64,000 nucleotides of DNA from Ruegeria meonggei (GTDB lineage Bacteria > Pseudomonadota > Alphaproteobacteria > Rhodobacterales > Rhodobacteraceae). The notes below the pieces were generated by a model. That model was not told where the DNA came from, made no database searches, and saw only the letters and a list, made by a program, of their open reading frames with translations. Location of the stretch: NCBI RefSeq assembly GCF_900172215.1, contig NZ_FWFP01000007.1:186001-250000 (forward strand), read 5' to 3'. Shown here piece after piece: positions 8,364 to 17,492 of this stretch (position 1 is the stretch's first letter; each line of letters begins with the position of its first letter). Position numbers and translations under genes: made by a program.

Positions 8364-9452
8364 TTAGTTCAGCTCGACACCATAGGCTTCTTTGAGCCAG
8401 TTCAGAACGTAGGCTTTGGCGTTGTCGTCCACGTTTGTCGCGGTTTGCAGTGCCGCTTTAGAGCCGTCACCTGAGAACACTGGGTATTTGCCCACGCGCT
8501 TCGAGGAGATATCGGCAAAGTCGCCGCGCTCGGTCACAGCCTGGAACGCAGCTGTGTATGCGTCGACCACTTCCTGAGGTGTATCACCCGGCAGGAAGGC
8601 CAGCTTCTGAACCGGGAACCCGGCTACAAAGAACGCTTTCCACGCATCCCATGCCTCACCGGTGGTTTCACAGCCATCGGTGGCTTCGCACACTTCTTTG
8701 AAAGTCGGGATATCCGGGAAGGTCGGGTCGCGAACGATGTTGCCGTCTGCATCCAGAGCACCCCAGGTCATCATCGGAACAGCCTGACCGGATTCAACCA
8801 ACGGGGCCGACCCGCCCAGATAGCCCGAGGATGTCTGGTAGTCGATATTAGCCTCACCGCGTTCGAACATCAGGCGGCCATCACCGCGGCCCTTGATACC
8901 AAAGACAGGCTCAACATTCATGCCCAGCATCTGCCAGGCCAGCAGCGGCACAAGGTCTAAACGGGTCGCGCCCTGCGAGCCGTAGATGAAATTGGTGTCT
9001 TTCAGCGCATTGGCAGAACCATCAAACTTGGCCCCATCTTCGGCGTTCAGATAGGCGACACCGCCGGTGCCCGACGCCATAACCGGAATCCAATCGTTGT
9101 ATTCATAGCGCACACGCGGGTCGCTCAGCAGATACGGGAACTGTGTTGAACCCGACGTGCCAAACAGCAGCGTGCCGTCATCATGATTCTGCTCCTGAAA
9201 CCAGTTCGCACCTTTGGTCGAACCTGCGCCCGGCATGAATTTGACCACCACAGTCGGTTGGCCCGGCAGTGCCTCGGACAGAAGCGGCGCAAAGAAGTTG
9301 GCCCATTTGGCCGACCCGCCCGTTTCCGAGAAAGGAATGACCCATTCGATGGTCTTGCCCGAGAAATCGACTTCTGCAGCGGCAGGTGCGGCGAGTCCGG
9401 CGGCGGCGATCAGCCCCACGACGGCGCGGCGGGTGAAGTTGGAAATGGCCAT
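8364..9452 (-). CDS. tctC: Tricarboxylate-binding periplasmic protein TctC (Bug family)
   Basis: 362-residue solute receptor for the TctA-TctB permease. Residues 1-26 form a signal peptide with an RR pair, a hydrophobic AVVGLIAAAGLAA core and an AAA cleavage region. The mature N-terminus has the Bug-family ligand block IEWVIPFSETGGSAKWANFF, in which glycines and serine contact a ligand carboxylate. The start is backed by a strong Shine-Dalgarno site (GGAGGAA) just upstream. At about 360 residues it is longer than the common 320-330, as is usual for receptors paired with fused permeases. First gene of the transporter operon and divergent from tctD, with a 139-bp shared promoter region. Confidence 0.88.
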   Translation of the reverse strand: MAISNFTRRAVVGLIAAAGLAAPAAAEVDFSGKTIEWVIPFSETGGSAKWANFFAPLLSEALPGQPTVVVKFMPGAGSTKGANWFQEQNHDDGTLLFGTSGSTQFPYLLSDPRVRYEYNDWIPVMASGTGGVAYLNAEDGAKFDGSANALKDTNFIYGSQGATRLDLVPLLAWQMLGMNVEPVFGIKGRGDGRLMFERGEANIDYQTSSGYLGGSAPLVESGQAVPMMTWGALDADGNIVRDPTFPDIPTFKEVCEATDGCETTGEAWDAWKAFFVAGFPVQKLAFLPGDTPQEVVDAYTAAFQAVTERGDFADISSKRVGKYPVFSGDGSKAALQTATNVDDNAKAYVLNWLKEAYGVELN

Positions 9453-9591
9453 TGGTTCCTCCCTGTTGACCAGACAACCACGTCGGCGCCCTCCGCGCTA
9501 CCGTGATCGCATATAGAACTGTGGGGTTGATTCCCCCTCCCATCTGGCAATCATGGAGCGTCAACCTTGCGCGAAACTTGCAGGAGCCCGA

Positions 9592-10260
9592 ATGCGGATC
9601 GTCATCGTCGAGGATAACGAGACCCTCGCCAACGCCATTGCCTATCGCCTGCGGGATCGGGGCCATGCCGCTGATGTGCTGACAGATGGCGATGCCGCCG
9701 ATCTATATCTGGAACAAGAAGGCGCGGATCTGATCGTTCTGGACATCAACCTGCCGGGTCGGTCAGGGCTTGAGATTTTGCGGTCGCTGCGCCATCGGGG
9801 TGATAGCGCGCCTGTCATCCTGCTGACCGCGCGCACCGAGACCAGCGATCGCGTTTCAGGTCTGGATATGGGCGCCGACGATTACCTGGTGAAGCCCTTC
9901 GAGATGGATGAGCTTGAGGCTCGCATCCGCGCGCTTTCCCGTCGCAAACAACTGGATTATGGAGCGCGCGAGACCATCGGAGATCTTGAGTTCGACCGCA
10001 CCGCCCGGCAGGTGAGCGCAAAGGGCCAAGTTCTCGATGTGCCGCGTCGGGAAATGGCTGTGCTTGAATGCCTGCTGGAACGGCGGGGCAGGATCGTCCC
10101 CAAAAGTCAGTTGACCGATTACGTCTACGGCGTGGGCGCCGATGTCGACGATTCAGCCGTCGAGCCGCATGTGTCACGACTGCGCAAACGCCTTCAAAAC
10201 CTTGGTGTTGGGATCAAAACAGCCCGTGGCCTTGGGTATCTGCTTGAGGTGCAGAAGTGA
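9592..10260 (+). CDS. tctD: OmpR-type response regulator, TctD-like
   Basis: 222-residue two-component response regulator. The receiver domain has the acidic pair ED (residues 7-8), phospho-acceptor D51 in VLDINLPG and the conserved lysine in DYLVKPFE; a C-terminal winged helix with typical SRLRKRLQ recognition helix follows. I chose ATG 9592 because AGGAG lies 5 nt before it; an upstream ATG at 9553 lacks a site and adds a non-conserved tail. The gene is divergent from tctC and overlaps the sensor gene by 4 bp, the standard layout for the regulators that induce tripartite tricarboxylate transporters. Confidence 0.9.
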   Translation: MRIVIVEDNETLANAIAYRLRDRGHAADVLTDGDAADLYLEQEGADLIVLDINLPGRSGLEILRSLRHRGDSAPVILLTARTETSDRVSGLDMGADDYLVKPFEMDELEARIRALSRRKQLDYGARETIGDLEFDRTARQVSAKGQVLDVPRREMAVLECLLERRGRIVPKSQLTDYVYGVGADVDDSAVEPHVSRLRKRLQNLGVGIKTARGLGYLLEVQK

Positions 10261-11624
10261 TCAGACACGGTTCGCTCAGGCTGAGACTGTTCATTCTGAT
10301 CCTGACGCCTTTGGTGTTGCTCGCAATCCTGCTTGGATATTGGCGCTACACGGTTGCCAAGCAGACGGCGCAAGAGCTTTTTGATGACAGCCTGTTGTCC
10401 GCCGGTCTCGCGATTTCCCGAGACGTGGCGGTTTCGGAAGGCGATGCCTTGTCACCCACCACGCGCGGCTTAATTCGCGATGCATCGGGCGGAGAGATTT
10501 TCTATCATGTGACCGGACCCGGCGGCATCTATGTGACCGGCTACGCATATCCTCCAGCCTCGGTAACTCCATCGGGGAAGGATGTTTACCAACCACAGTT
10601 TTTTGAGGCTGTTTACCGTGACGAACCCGTGCGCGTTCTGAAAATGACTGAGCGGGTCACCCTAGGTAATCTGGTGGGCGATGCGACAGTCACTGCATGG
10701 CAACGCATTGCGGACCGCAACGCCTTTGCCAATGAATTATCGATCCGCGCAGCGATCCTGATGGGGATACTGCTGGCCACCCTAGCCTTTGTCGTCTGGT
10801 TCGGCGTCGCGCGCGGCCTGCGGCCTTTGCTGGATATACAGGACGCCATTGACCTGCGCTCACCCGACGACCTCAGCAAGATCAAACGCCCGGTCCCGGT
10901 CGAAGTCCACGGCATTGTCCGAACACTGAACCGGCTGTTTGGGCAGGTTGAACACAGCATCAACGCCCATCAAGTGTTTATCTCGGAAGCCGCGCATCAA
11001 CTGCGAAATCCGGCAGCCGCGGTTCAGTCCATGGCCGAGGCACTGCGCGATGCAAAAACGGATGAGGACAGGGACAAACGCATTGCTGAACTTGTCTCAG
11101 CGGCAAAGAACTCGGCCACGGTGGCAGAGCAGTTATTGTCACTGGAACGACTGCGGCAACCTACGCATCATGATCAGATGGAGAAGATCGATTTCCGCTT
11201 GGTCGTCGAAGAAGCTTGCGCAGAGATGGGCGTACGCATCCTTGCAAAAGGGATCGATTTTGAGGTCACGATGCCGGATTCGACAATTATGGTCTCAGGG
11301 GATCAGGTCTTTTTGACCGAGGCCATCAAAAACCTGCTGGACAACGCAGTTAAACACGGTGGTGCTGAGTTGAGCCGAATTTCAGTCGCGCTGTGCTGTG
11401 ACGGCGAGCACGTTAATCTAACTGTAGCCGACGACGGAACAGGTCTTTCGCCCGAACAAAGCGAAGCCGCGTTCAGCCGGTTTTCGCAGCTGGAATACTC
11501 CGACGGCAGCGGTTTGGGGCTGTCAATTGTCTCAGCTGTGGCGGAGCGCCATAGAGGAACGGTCGCGATCAACAAAGTCGAAAAAGGAGCGAGCATTACG
11601 CTTGAGCTTCCTTTAGTTCTGTAA
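10257..11624 (+). CDS. tctE: Sensor histidine kinase, TctE-like
   Basis: 455-residue membrane sensor kinase. Transmembrane helices lie at about residues 10-28 and 164-184 and flank a periplasmic domain that probably senses tricarboxylate. The phospho-acceptor is H247 in SEAAHQLRNP. The ATPase part has the N-box LLDNAVKHG, the G1 box VADDGTG and the G2 box GSGLGLSIV. The start is GTG, overlapping the tctD stop. It phosphorylates TctD and so controls the tctC-tctAB operon on the other strand; that target is inferred from synteny. Confidence 0.9.
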   Translation: MIRHGSLRLRLFILILTPLVLLAILLGYWRYTVAKQTAQELFDDSLLSAGLAISRDVAVSEGDALSPTTRGLIRDASGGEIFYHVTGPGGIYVTGYAYPPASVTPSGKDVYQPQFFEAVYRDEPVRVLKMTERVTLGNLVGDATVTAWQRIADRNAFANELSIRAAILMGILLATLAFVVWFGVARGLRPLLDIQDAIDLRSPDDLSKIKRPVPVEVHGIVRTLNRLFGQVEHSINAHQVFISEAAHQLRNPAAAVQSMAEALRDAKTDEDRDKRIAELVSAAKNSATVAEQLLSLERLRQPTHHDQMEKIDFRLVVEEACAEMGVRILAKGIDFEVTMPDSTIMVSGDQVFLTEAIKNLLDNAVKHGGAELSRISVALCCDGEHVNLTVADDGTGLSPEQSEAAFSRFSQLEYSDGSGLGLSIVSAVAERHRGTVAINKVEKGASITLELPLVL

Positions 11625-11788
11625 ATCGGACCGAATTCCCCAAGGGCCCCGAAACCCTTCACGATTAAAGCGCATTCTTTGTCATAGCAGCGATTGATCC
11701 TGCACGCCGAGGACGTCTGCACTGAGCCCAAAGCAACCTGTGCTGCAACTCGCGCAAAGGCCAGCTAAGCACTGATAGGTGACGTCAT

Positions 11789-11816
11789 TTGCTGCGCCAA
11801 CTGAGTTGGTGCGCAA
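11789..11816. terminator. Hairpin between convergent tctE and the 11.8-16.4 kb operon
   Basis: GCGCCAAC and GTTGGTGCGC form a compact stem with a three-base loop (TTGC / GCAA at the base, one bulge). It lies in the 228-bp gap between converging genes, which suits a terminator for both sides, but there is no clear run of T. Confidence 0.35.
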
Positions 11817-11852
11817 GGTCATTATGCGCGCACCAAGCCCAACCGGATCAGA

Positions 11853-12839
11853 TCACAGTTCCACAACGACTTTTCCGACCGCATATCCATTCGTTAGGTG
11901 CGCGTAAGCGGCGCCGACGTCGGACCACCCAAACTTATGTTCGTCAACAATCGGTTTGAGCGCGCCGTCATCCGCCAGATCAGCCAGTATCCTCAGAATG
12001 TCGCCATGTGTTTGCCGCCCGACATCGTGCATCATTGGGATCAGCATGAAGACGACGTGCAGGGACAAGCCTTTGAAATGAGCAGGCGTCAAGTCAATCT
12101 CGACCATCGCGACCGTTGAGGCGACATGGCCATTCAGCTTGGCGGCTGCGAACGAGTTTGTCATGTTCGGCCCGCCCACGCTGTCAAATACCACATCGAA
12201 ACCCACGCCGTCGGTGTGTTCGGCCACGTAATCTTCGACTCTTTGGGTGGTGAAATCCACGGGACGCGCCCCAAGACCCTTGATCAGGGCCATCTGATCC
12301 GCACCCCGGCCCGTCGCAGAGACGGTTGCCCCAAGATGGCGGGCGATTTGAACCGCGACATGGCCAACACCACCGGCGCCGCCCTGAACAAGAACGGTCT
12401 GTCCGCCGCCAACACCTGAGCGGGTCAGCCCTTCGTAGGCGGTGATGCCGACCAGAGGTAGCGCAGCGGCCTCCCGCATACTCAGCGATTTGGGCTTATG
12501 TGCAATAAGGCGGGCATCCGCGTTGATGTACTCTGCCAGAGAGCCCGGTAGATCCATCAAACCACCGGCGCAGCCATACACCTCATCACCTATGACAAAG
12601 CCTGTCACACCGTCGCCAACCGCAACAACGGTGCCGGCAAAATCCATGCCAAGGACAGCGGGCAATGTGGGGGACAGGGGCAGGTCCGCGCCCATGTTTC
12701 GGATCATCGTGTCGACGGTATTGACACTGGTGGCGGCCACTTTGACCAGCACATGTCCGGGTGAGGCGACCGGGTCGGGCATCTTAGTGGGCTCAAATGC
12801 CGCGCCGGGTCCGTAGGTATTCAGAACCATTGCTTTCAT
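11853..12839 (-). CDS. Zinc-type/quinone oxidoreductase of the MDR superfamily
   Basis: 328-residue medium-chain dehydrogenase/reductase. The N-terminal GroES-like domain contains LGMDFAGTVVAVGDGV, and the cofactor motif LVQGGAGGVGHVAVQIA (AxxGGVG type) lies near residue 145-160, which points to NADPH use. The structural-zinc cysteine cluster is absent, so it belongs to the quinone oxidoreductase-like branch. ATG 12839 is preferred because AAGGAA precedes it by 8 nt; the longer frame to 12905 adds an unlikely tail. Last gene of a five-gene operon. Substrate unknown; reduction of an enone or quinone is the family's usual activity. Confidence 0.82.
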   Translation of the reverse strand: MKAMVLNTYGPGAAFEPTKMPDPVASPGHVLVKVAATSVNTVDTMIRNMGADLPLSPTLPAVLGMDFAGTVVAVGDGVTGFVIGDEVYGCAGGLMDLPGSLAEYINADARLIAHKPKSLSMREAAALPLVGITAYEGLTRSGVGGGQTVLVQGGAGGVGHVAVQIARHLGATVSATGRGADQMALIKGLGARPVDFTTQRVEDYVAEHTDGVGFDVVFDSVGGPNMTNSFAAAKLNGHVASTVAMVEIDLTPAHFKGLSLHVVFMLIPMMHDVGRQTHGDILRILADLADDGALKPIVDEHKFGWSDVGAAYAHLTNGYAVGKVVVEL

Positions 12840-12920
12840 TGGGATATTCCTTTTTGGATGTGACGCCCGGCGCGCGCCGAAACAACGCACGCCGGATAAG
12901 ATCATTGGGTTGGGGGTTGG

Positions 12921-13766
12921 TCAGTTGATGTCCTGCACCTGCATCACGAGATCGCCCCAGTTGCGCTGGTTTTTGATGTCGTGTTCCAGACCCTGTTCAT
13001 CGGCGAGTGTGAAACGTTTGACGGCCGGGGTCTTGCTGGTCGCCTGATACAGCCAATAGGCTTCGGCCTTCAGCGCCTCATCAATCGGTTTGTCGATGGA
13101 TTCATAGACCATCTGCTTGCAGGCATTGATCGACTCCGCAGGGAATTTCGCGATCCGCTCGGCCAAAGCTGTCACATAGGGGCCAATTTCATCCGGCTCC
13201 AAGGCTTTGTTGATGGTGCCCAGACGCTCTGCATCATCGGCGTCATAGTCCTGCGCGCTCAGGATGATCTCAAGCGCTTTGCCAAGACCGGTCTGACGCG
13301 CCATGCGCGAGGCCCCGCCGCCGCAGGGCAGGATGCCCATTCCGACCTCCATCTGCATGAACTTGAACTTGCCTCGCGCCGCAAAGCGCATGTCAAGCGC
13401 CAGCGCCAATTCGTGCCCGCCGCCGCGCGCGAACCCTTCAAGCTTGGCGATGGTGGCTTGCGGCACCTTGCTGATCCGTTCACATACCGATTGCAGGTCC
13501 AAAAGCTGTGCATCTTCGCGGGATACCGCCTCGGTCGACATGTCCTTGAGCAGCTCGGTGTCGTAATGGCAGACCCAGATTTCCGGATTGGCGGATTGAA
13601 AGATCACGACCTTGGTGTCGCGGTCCCGCTCCAACCGCATAGCCAGACTGTTAAGGTCGGCCAGCATTTCCTGGCCTTGCACGTTCACGGGGCCAAAGTC
13701 GAATGTGACCGTGGCGATGCCATTTTCAACGGTGACGTCGAAGGTTTGAAAGCTCTCGTATTTCAT
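12921..13766 (-). CDS. Enoyl-CoA hydratase/isomerase family protein
   Basis: 281-residue crotonase-fold protein. The oxyanion-hole block KLEGFARGGGHELALALDMR is recognisable near residues 103-122, and the second oxyanion region has MGILPCGGGASRMARQTG with a glycine-rich loop. Typical members hydrate or isomerise acyl-CoA thioesters; the catalytic glutamate pattern is not standard, so the exact reaction is open. ATG 13766 was chosen because it is the natural start of the conserved region; the longer frame to 13799 adds 11 residues. It sits within the five-gene operon, between the SDR and the quinone oxidoreductase-like gene. Confidence 0.8.
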   Translation of the reverse strand: MKYESFQTFDVTVENGIATVTFDFGPVNVQGQEMLADLNSLAMRLERDRDTKVVIFQSANPEIWVCHYDTELLKDMSTEAVSREDAQLLDLQSVCERISKVPQATIAKLEGFARGGGHELALALDMRFAARGKFKFMQMEVGMGILPCGGGASRMARQTGLGKALEIILSAQDYDADDAERLGTINKALEPDEIGPYVTALAERIAKFPAESINACKQMVYESIDKPIDEALKAEAYWLYQATSKTPAVKRFTLADEQGLEHDIKNQRNWGDLVMQVQDIN

Positions 13767-13859
13767 CAGGCAGTCCTTTCTCGGGCCTCGACGCGGCATG
13801 CGTGAGGGTTTGTGTAGTGTTAAGAGTGGAAGTGCACGGCGTTTTCGCGCCGTGGGTGT

Positions 13860-14648
13860 TCAGCCCGTCTGGCTGATCAAGTCTTTGATGGTGTTCATGA
13901 CGTCGGCAGAGTGGTTTTCGTCAAGCGCTGCGGCATGGGGATCAGCGAAAGCCCCACTGTCATTGTCGAAATAGGCTCCTGACATGTCAGCGAACCGCGC
14001 GCCCAAAGCCGCATCAATCAAGATATCAGCGCCGATGTTCATATCGTTCCCGGCGAGGCCAAAGCCTTCTTTCACCATTTTCGAGGCCAAAAGTGATCCG
14101 GGATTTACCGCAACCATAACCGGAGCGTCTGTCAACGTTTTCGGCCATTCCCGTGTCCAGATGGTAATCGCAAGCTTGCTTTGAGCATAGGCTTCCATAT
14201 CTGCCAAAGAAACATTGCCGCGCAGAGCATTGATGTTTACCGGGGCTTGCGCTGCCGATGACAGATTCACGACGCGCCCGTCGGCGGGAATGATCGGCAG
14301 CAGCAATTCGGTCAGTAGAAATGGCGCAAGCGTGTTCACGACAAAGCGGATGTCCTGCCCGTTCGCAAGTACAGCTTGCGGGGCTTTCAGCACACCTGCG
14401 TTGTTGATCAGGACATCCAGCTTGTCATGTTTAGCCCTTACATTTTCAGCGAGGTTTCGAACCGCAGAAAGATCTCTGAGATCAGCAACATAGGTTTCGG
14501 CATTTCCACCGACTGCGGCAGTTGTGCTTTCCAGTTTGGACATACTGCGGCCATGCAAAAGCACGTTGTGCCCTTCGGCGATCAGCTTCTTGGCCGTAAG
14601 CAAGCCAATACCGTCAGTTGAACCCGTTATGAGAATGGTCTTGGTCAT
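13860..14648 (-). CDS. Short-chain dehydrogenase/reductase (SDR)
   Basis: 262-residue NAD(P)-dependent oxidoreductase with Rossmann motif [12 protein letters not shown] (TGxxxGIG, residues 8-19), the NNAG structural motif at about 86-89, and the catalytic region with Ser in VVNLSSAAQ and a YAQSK tyrosine-lysine pair (about 154-158). An Arg after the second strand ([10 protein letters not shown]) favours NADP(H). Within the same minus-strand operon, 12 nt after the upstream LLM-type gene. Substrate unknown. Confidence 0.85.
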   Translation of the reverse strand: MTKTILITGSTDGIGLLTAKKLIAEGHNVLLHGRSMSKLESTTAAVGGNAETYVADLRDLSAVRNLAENVRAKHDKLDVLINNAGVLKAPQAVLANGQDIRFVVNTLAPFLLTELLLPIIPADGRVVNLSSAAQAPVNINALRGNVSLADMEAYAQSKLAITIWTREWPKTLTDAPVMVAVNPGSLLASKMVKEGFGLAGNDMNIGADILIDAALGARFADMSGAYFDNDSGAFADPHAAALDENHSADVMNTIKDLISQTG

Positions 14649-14660
14649 CGGTTTGATCCT

Positions 14661-15629
14661 TTACGAAAAGTCAGGCAGCACAGTGTCTGCCAAGTGTTCA
14701 AGAGTTGCGGCGATAGGCGCTTGGTTGGACCTGAGGTTGAGCGCGACGTGGTTGATCCCAAGCGCTTCAATCTCACGCAGGTAGCTGCGCAGAAAATCGG
14801 TGCCGGACTGAAACCCAAGATGGATCGGTCGCGGTGGTTTGGCAGGGTCGGCAACAACATCGATATAGAGCGATTGCATCACAGGCTTGTCCGGTTGTCC
14901 CGCTGCCTTCACACGGCGCCGGTAGTCCGCGATGACCTGCCCCTGGGCCACCGCATTGCGCGGATAAGTCATCCAGCCGTCGCCGTTCCGTGCCACCCAA
15001 TCGGGCGTTTGCTGGCTGCCACCGGTAATAATCATAGGTAGTCGTGTGCCATGCGGCTTTGGCAATAGGTCAATTCCGCCCGACAAAGTGCCCTGAGCGG
15101 TTTGATGTGTGGGATAATCCGCCCCGACCGCCCGGATGTATTCAGTGCTGTCGCGGAAACGTTGCCCTCGGTCATCGTAACTTTGGTTCATCGCCGGGTA
15201 CTCTTCGGGGCGGTCACCGGACGCAACGCCCAACAGCAACCGCCCGCCCGAGAGGACATCAGCCGTCGCCGCCGCCTTGGCTACATGCGCGGGGTGACGC
15301 AATGGCAGGATCACACTCGATGTTCCAAGTGCAATCTGATCTGTCACCGTTGCCAGCGCCCCCAGATAGACAAAGGGATCGAAAATCTGGCCCGGATCAC
15401 CAAAGCTTGGGACATTGAAGGGCACGTCACGCAACCAAAGGGCTGCAAACCCAAGTTCCTCGGCTTTCTGAGCGGCTGCCAGATGCCCCCGCAACGTCGG
15501 CTCAGCGCCAACGGAATAGGCTTCGAGAGGCAACACAAGGCCAACGCTCAGCCGCCCGGGACGGAACACCCGGTTGTAGGCGAAGTTGATTTGGGCAAAT
15601 TCTTCAGGCTGCGTTTCATCCAACATCAC
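14661..15629 (-). CDS. LLM-class flavin-dependent oxidoreductase
   Basis: 322-residue protein of the bacterial luciferase-like superfamily (F420 or FMN dependent). The N-terminal part has the family pattern of AEELGFAALWLRDVPF followed by a FDPFVYLGALATVTDQIALG barrel strand (about residues 72-91), and the centre has LLLGVASGDRPEEYPA typical of the subfamily. Such enzymes oxidise small organic substrates with O2, often as monooxygenases with a separate flavin reductase; none is encoded alongside, which is a gap in the model. Ten nt separate it from the CmcJ-like gene upstream, so the two are cotranscribed. Confidence 0.82.
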   Translation of the reverse strand: MMLDETQPEEFAQINFAYNRVFRPGRLSVGLVLPLEAYSVGAEPTLRGHLAAAQKAEELGFAALWLRDVPFNVPSFGDPGQIFDPFVYLGALATVTDQIALGTSSVILPLRHPAHVAKAAATADVLSGGRLLLGVASGDRPEEYPAMNQSYDDRGQRFRDSTEYIRAVGADYPTHQTAQGTLSGGIDLLPKPHGTRLPMIITGGSQQTPDWVARNGDGWMTYPRNAVAQGQVIADYRRRVKAAGQPDKPVMQSLYIDVVADPAKPPRPIHLGFQSGTDFLRSYLREIEALGINHVALNLRSNQAPIAATLEHLADTVLPDFS

Positions 15630-15638
15630 TGGGCTCCT

Positions 15639-16448
15639 TTAATAGCGCACCAAAGTACGGCTCTCGATGCTTTTGCGAATGGTCGTGACACTTGGGTCCT
15701 CGACCATGTCCAGCGCGCTATGCGCAATCGACGGCAAGCCGCGATTGTCAAAAATATTGAAGATCGCGACCTCGTCCCGCTTCATCTTGGATTGATAAAT
15801 CCATTGATGCTGGGGGTTTCCCACCAGCCCCATGATTTGCCCTTTGCGGTTGGGATATATCAAGTCAAGCAGAAGCCAATCGGCCGGATCAACGGATGAC
15901 GGGCGGACAAACCCAAGGGGTGCTGAATTGATCGGATGCTCCAGCGGACGCCACACATTGACAAAGGCATAGTGACCCTGCGCCCATTCAGCTGCCGTCT
16001 GGGCGCCCAATAGATCGACAAGCCTCTGCTCAGCTCCGTCCTTGCTGTAGTCACTATGAACGTTGCGCGCAGGTTTGCGCGTCGCATCAGGGTCATCTGT
16101 CCGAACCGTGTGATCGAAAACCACAACCTCGCGCGCGCGCAGCCTGTCCGATAGCATCGCTGTCAGCTCAGCATCGTAAGTCGGTTTCCAGGCGTCGCCG
16201 GCAAAATCCCAAACCTGCGTTTCCAGCGTCGCGAATTCAACGGCATCAGAGGCAAACGTAACAGAGGTGGTCGTCGCTCGCATATCGGTCAACGTCACAA
16301 AGGTTGGGGCCAATTCAGGAGAAATCAGGTTTCCCGCAATCCCACCTGCATCCAGCTCAAAAGCTTGCCGATACGGCTTGTGAACATGGTAGTTGACTGT
16401 GGCTTTTCGTGTCACTTGCGCCTCCTGCTTTTGCGGTGCTGCATCCAT
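15639..16448 (-). CDS. CmcJ/NvfI-like oxygenase family protein
   Basis: 269-residue protein resembling the family of fungal NvfI/AsaB and bacterial CmcJ. Diagnostic features are the HSDYS motif (about residue 128), which would supply a metal His and Asp, a downstream FVNVWRPLEHPI block with the conserved Trp-Arg-Pro, and the late LLDLIYPNRKGQIMGL and IFNIFDNRG stretches. Characterised members include Fe(II)/2-oxoglutarate oxygenases, and CmcJ takes part in cephamycin methoxylation. First gene of the five-gene operon, divergent from the LysR regulator by 74 bp. Role in this host unknown. Confidence 0.7.
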   Translation of the reverse strand: MDAAPQKQEAQVTRKATVNYHVHKPYRQAFELDAGGIAGNLISPELAPTFVTLTDMRATTTSVTFASDAVEFATLETQVWDFAGDAWKPTYDAELTAMLSDRLRAREVVVFDHTVRTDDPDATRKPARNVHSDYSKDGAEQRLVDLLGAQTAAEWAQGHYAFVNVWRPLEHPINSAPLGFVRPSSVDPADWLLLDLIYPNRKGQIMGLVGNPQHQWIYQSKMKRDEVAIFNIFDNRGLPSIAHSALDMVEDPSVTTIRKSIESRTLVRY

Positions 16449-16464
16449 GAGAGGTATTTAACGC

Positions 16465-16487
16465 CAAGCTATTTGCATATAAACTTG
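16465..16487. promoter_or_regulatory. Candidate LysR binding site in the divergent promoter
   Basis: CAAG (16465-16468) and CTTG (16484-16487) form an inverted repeat around an AT-rich centre in the 74-bp gap between the CmcJ-like and LysR genes. LysR proteins commonly bind such interrupted palindromes between divergent genes; this one is short, so the call is weak. Confidence 0.3.
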
Positions 16488-16522
16488 CCATTCTTGGATT
16501 AATAATTCGGTTTTTGAAGATA

Positions 16523-17434
16523 ATGGGGCTTGATACAGACGCGCTCCGCCTGTTCGTAAGGGCAGCGGAAATGTTGAACATCAGCGCCGCAGGGCGCGGA
16601 TTGGGCATGGCCCCGGCTGTCTCTAGCGCAAAGCTTGCCAAGCTGGAACAAAGCCTGGGGTCTGAGCTATTGCATCGCACGACGCGCAAAGTGTCACTTT
16701 CCGTCGAAGGCGCCGATTTCCTGCCTTTCGCCCGCGAGATCATCGCACAGGAAGAGGCGGCATTTGCTGCATTGGGTAAGCAAACGACGACGATCAAGGG
16801 GACATTACGTTTTGCGGCGCCAAGCAGTTTTGCACAGCTCTACATCGCGCCAATTCTGCCAAGGTTCCTTGAACGGCACCCAGATCTCACGCTCGATCTG
16901 CGCCTTTCGGATGTACAGTTCGACTTGATCGAAGGAAGCTATGATCTAGCACTCAGGAACGCGCCACTTGTCGACACCAGCCTGAAGGGCCGCAAACTGG
17001 CCGATGACCAGCGTATTCTTTGTGCTGCGCCACACTACCTCGGTACGCACGGCGTTCCCGATACACCAGCCGATTTGACAAACCACCGTCTGATCGCATT
17101 CCAAAACCTCCAACCGCGGTCACTGATAGGACCGGCAGGCGAGAACGCCATTTTCGATCCCGCGTCAGCCAAAGGCCAACTGGTCATCGATGACGGTCAA
17201 AGCCAGGTCCGCGCCACCCTAGCCGGAGCCGGTATTTCCCTGAACGCTCGATGGAGCGTGCATGATCAACTGAAGTCAGGCCGTTTGATACGAGTTCTTC
17301 CAAACTTTGAGGCCAGTGAAGACAATGTCTTGTGGTTAATCTATCCCAAGTCCAACGTGCTGTCCCCCAAAGTGCGGGCGTTCATGGACTTTCTGGTTGC
17401 AGAGATTGGCGCAAAGCCTGCTTGGGAAACATGA
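16523..17434 (+). CDS. LysR family transcription regulator
   Basis: 303-residue LysR-type regulator. The N-terminal winged helix (LRLFVRAAEMLNISAAGRGL and the following APAVSSAKLAKLEQSLGSEL, residues about 7-45) is standard, followed by a periplasmic-binding-like effector domain. ATG 16523 is used; a TTG at 16514 would add three residues. It is transcribed away from the five-gene oxidoreductase operon and most likely controls it, a common LysR arrangement. Effector unknown. It is the last gene before the island. Confidence 0.88.
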   Translation: MGLDTDALRLFVRAAEMLNISAAGRGLGMAPAVSSAKLAKLEQSLGSELLHRTTRKVSLSVEGADFLPFAREIIAQEEAAFAALGKQTTTIKGTLRFAAPSSFAQLYIAPILPRFLERHPDLTLDLRLSDVQFDLIEGSYDLALRNAPLVDTSLKGRKLADDQRILCAAPHYLGTHGVPDTPADLTNHRLIAFQNLQPRSLIGPAGENAIFDPASAKGQLVIDDGQSQVRATLAGAGISLNARWSVHDQLKSGRLIRVLPNFEASEDNVLWLIYPKSNVLSPKVRAFMDFLVAEIGAKPAWET

Positions 17435-17457
17435 GCGCAATAGGATAATGCGCGCTC
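17433..17457 (+). terminator. Weak hairpin just after the LysR gene
   Basis: GAGCGC (17433-17438) pairs with GCGCTC (17452-17457) directly at the LysR stop codon. There is no strong T run, so a role as terminator is possible but uncertain. Confidence 0.3.
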
Positions 17458-17492
17458 TCAGAAATCGTGACGCCAAGGTCGGGGAAAGGCGC

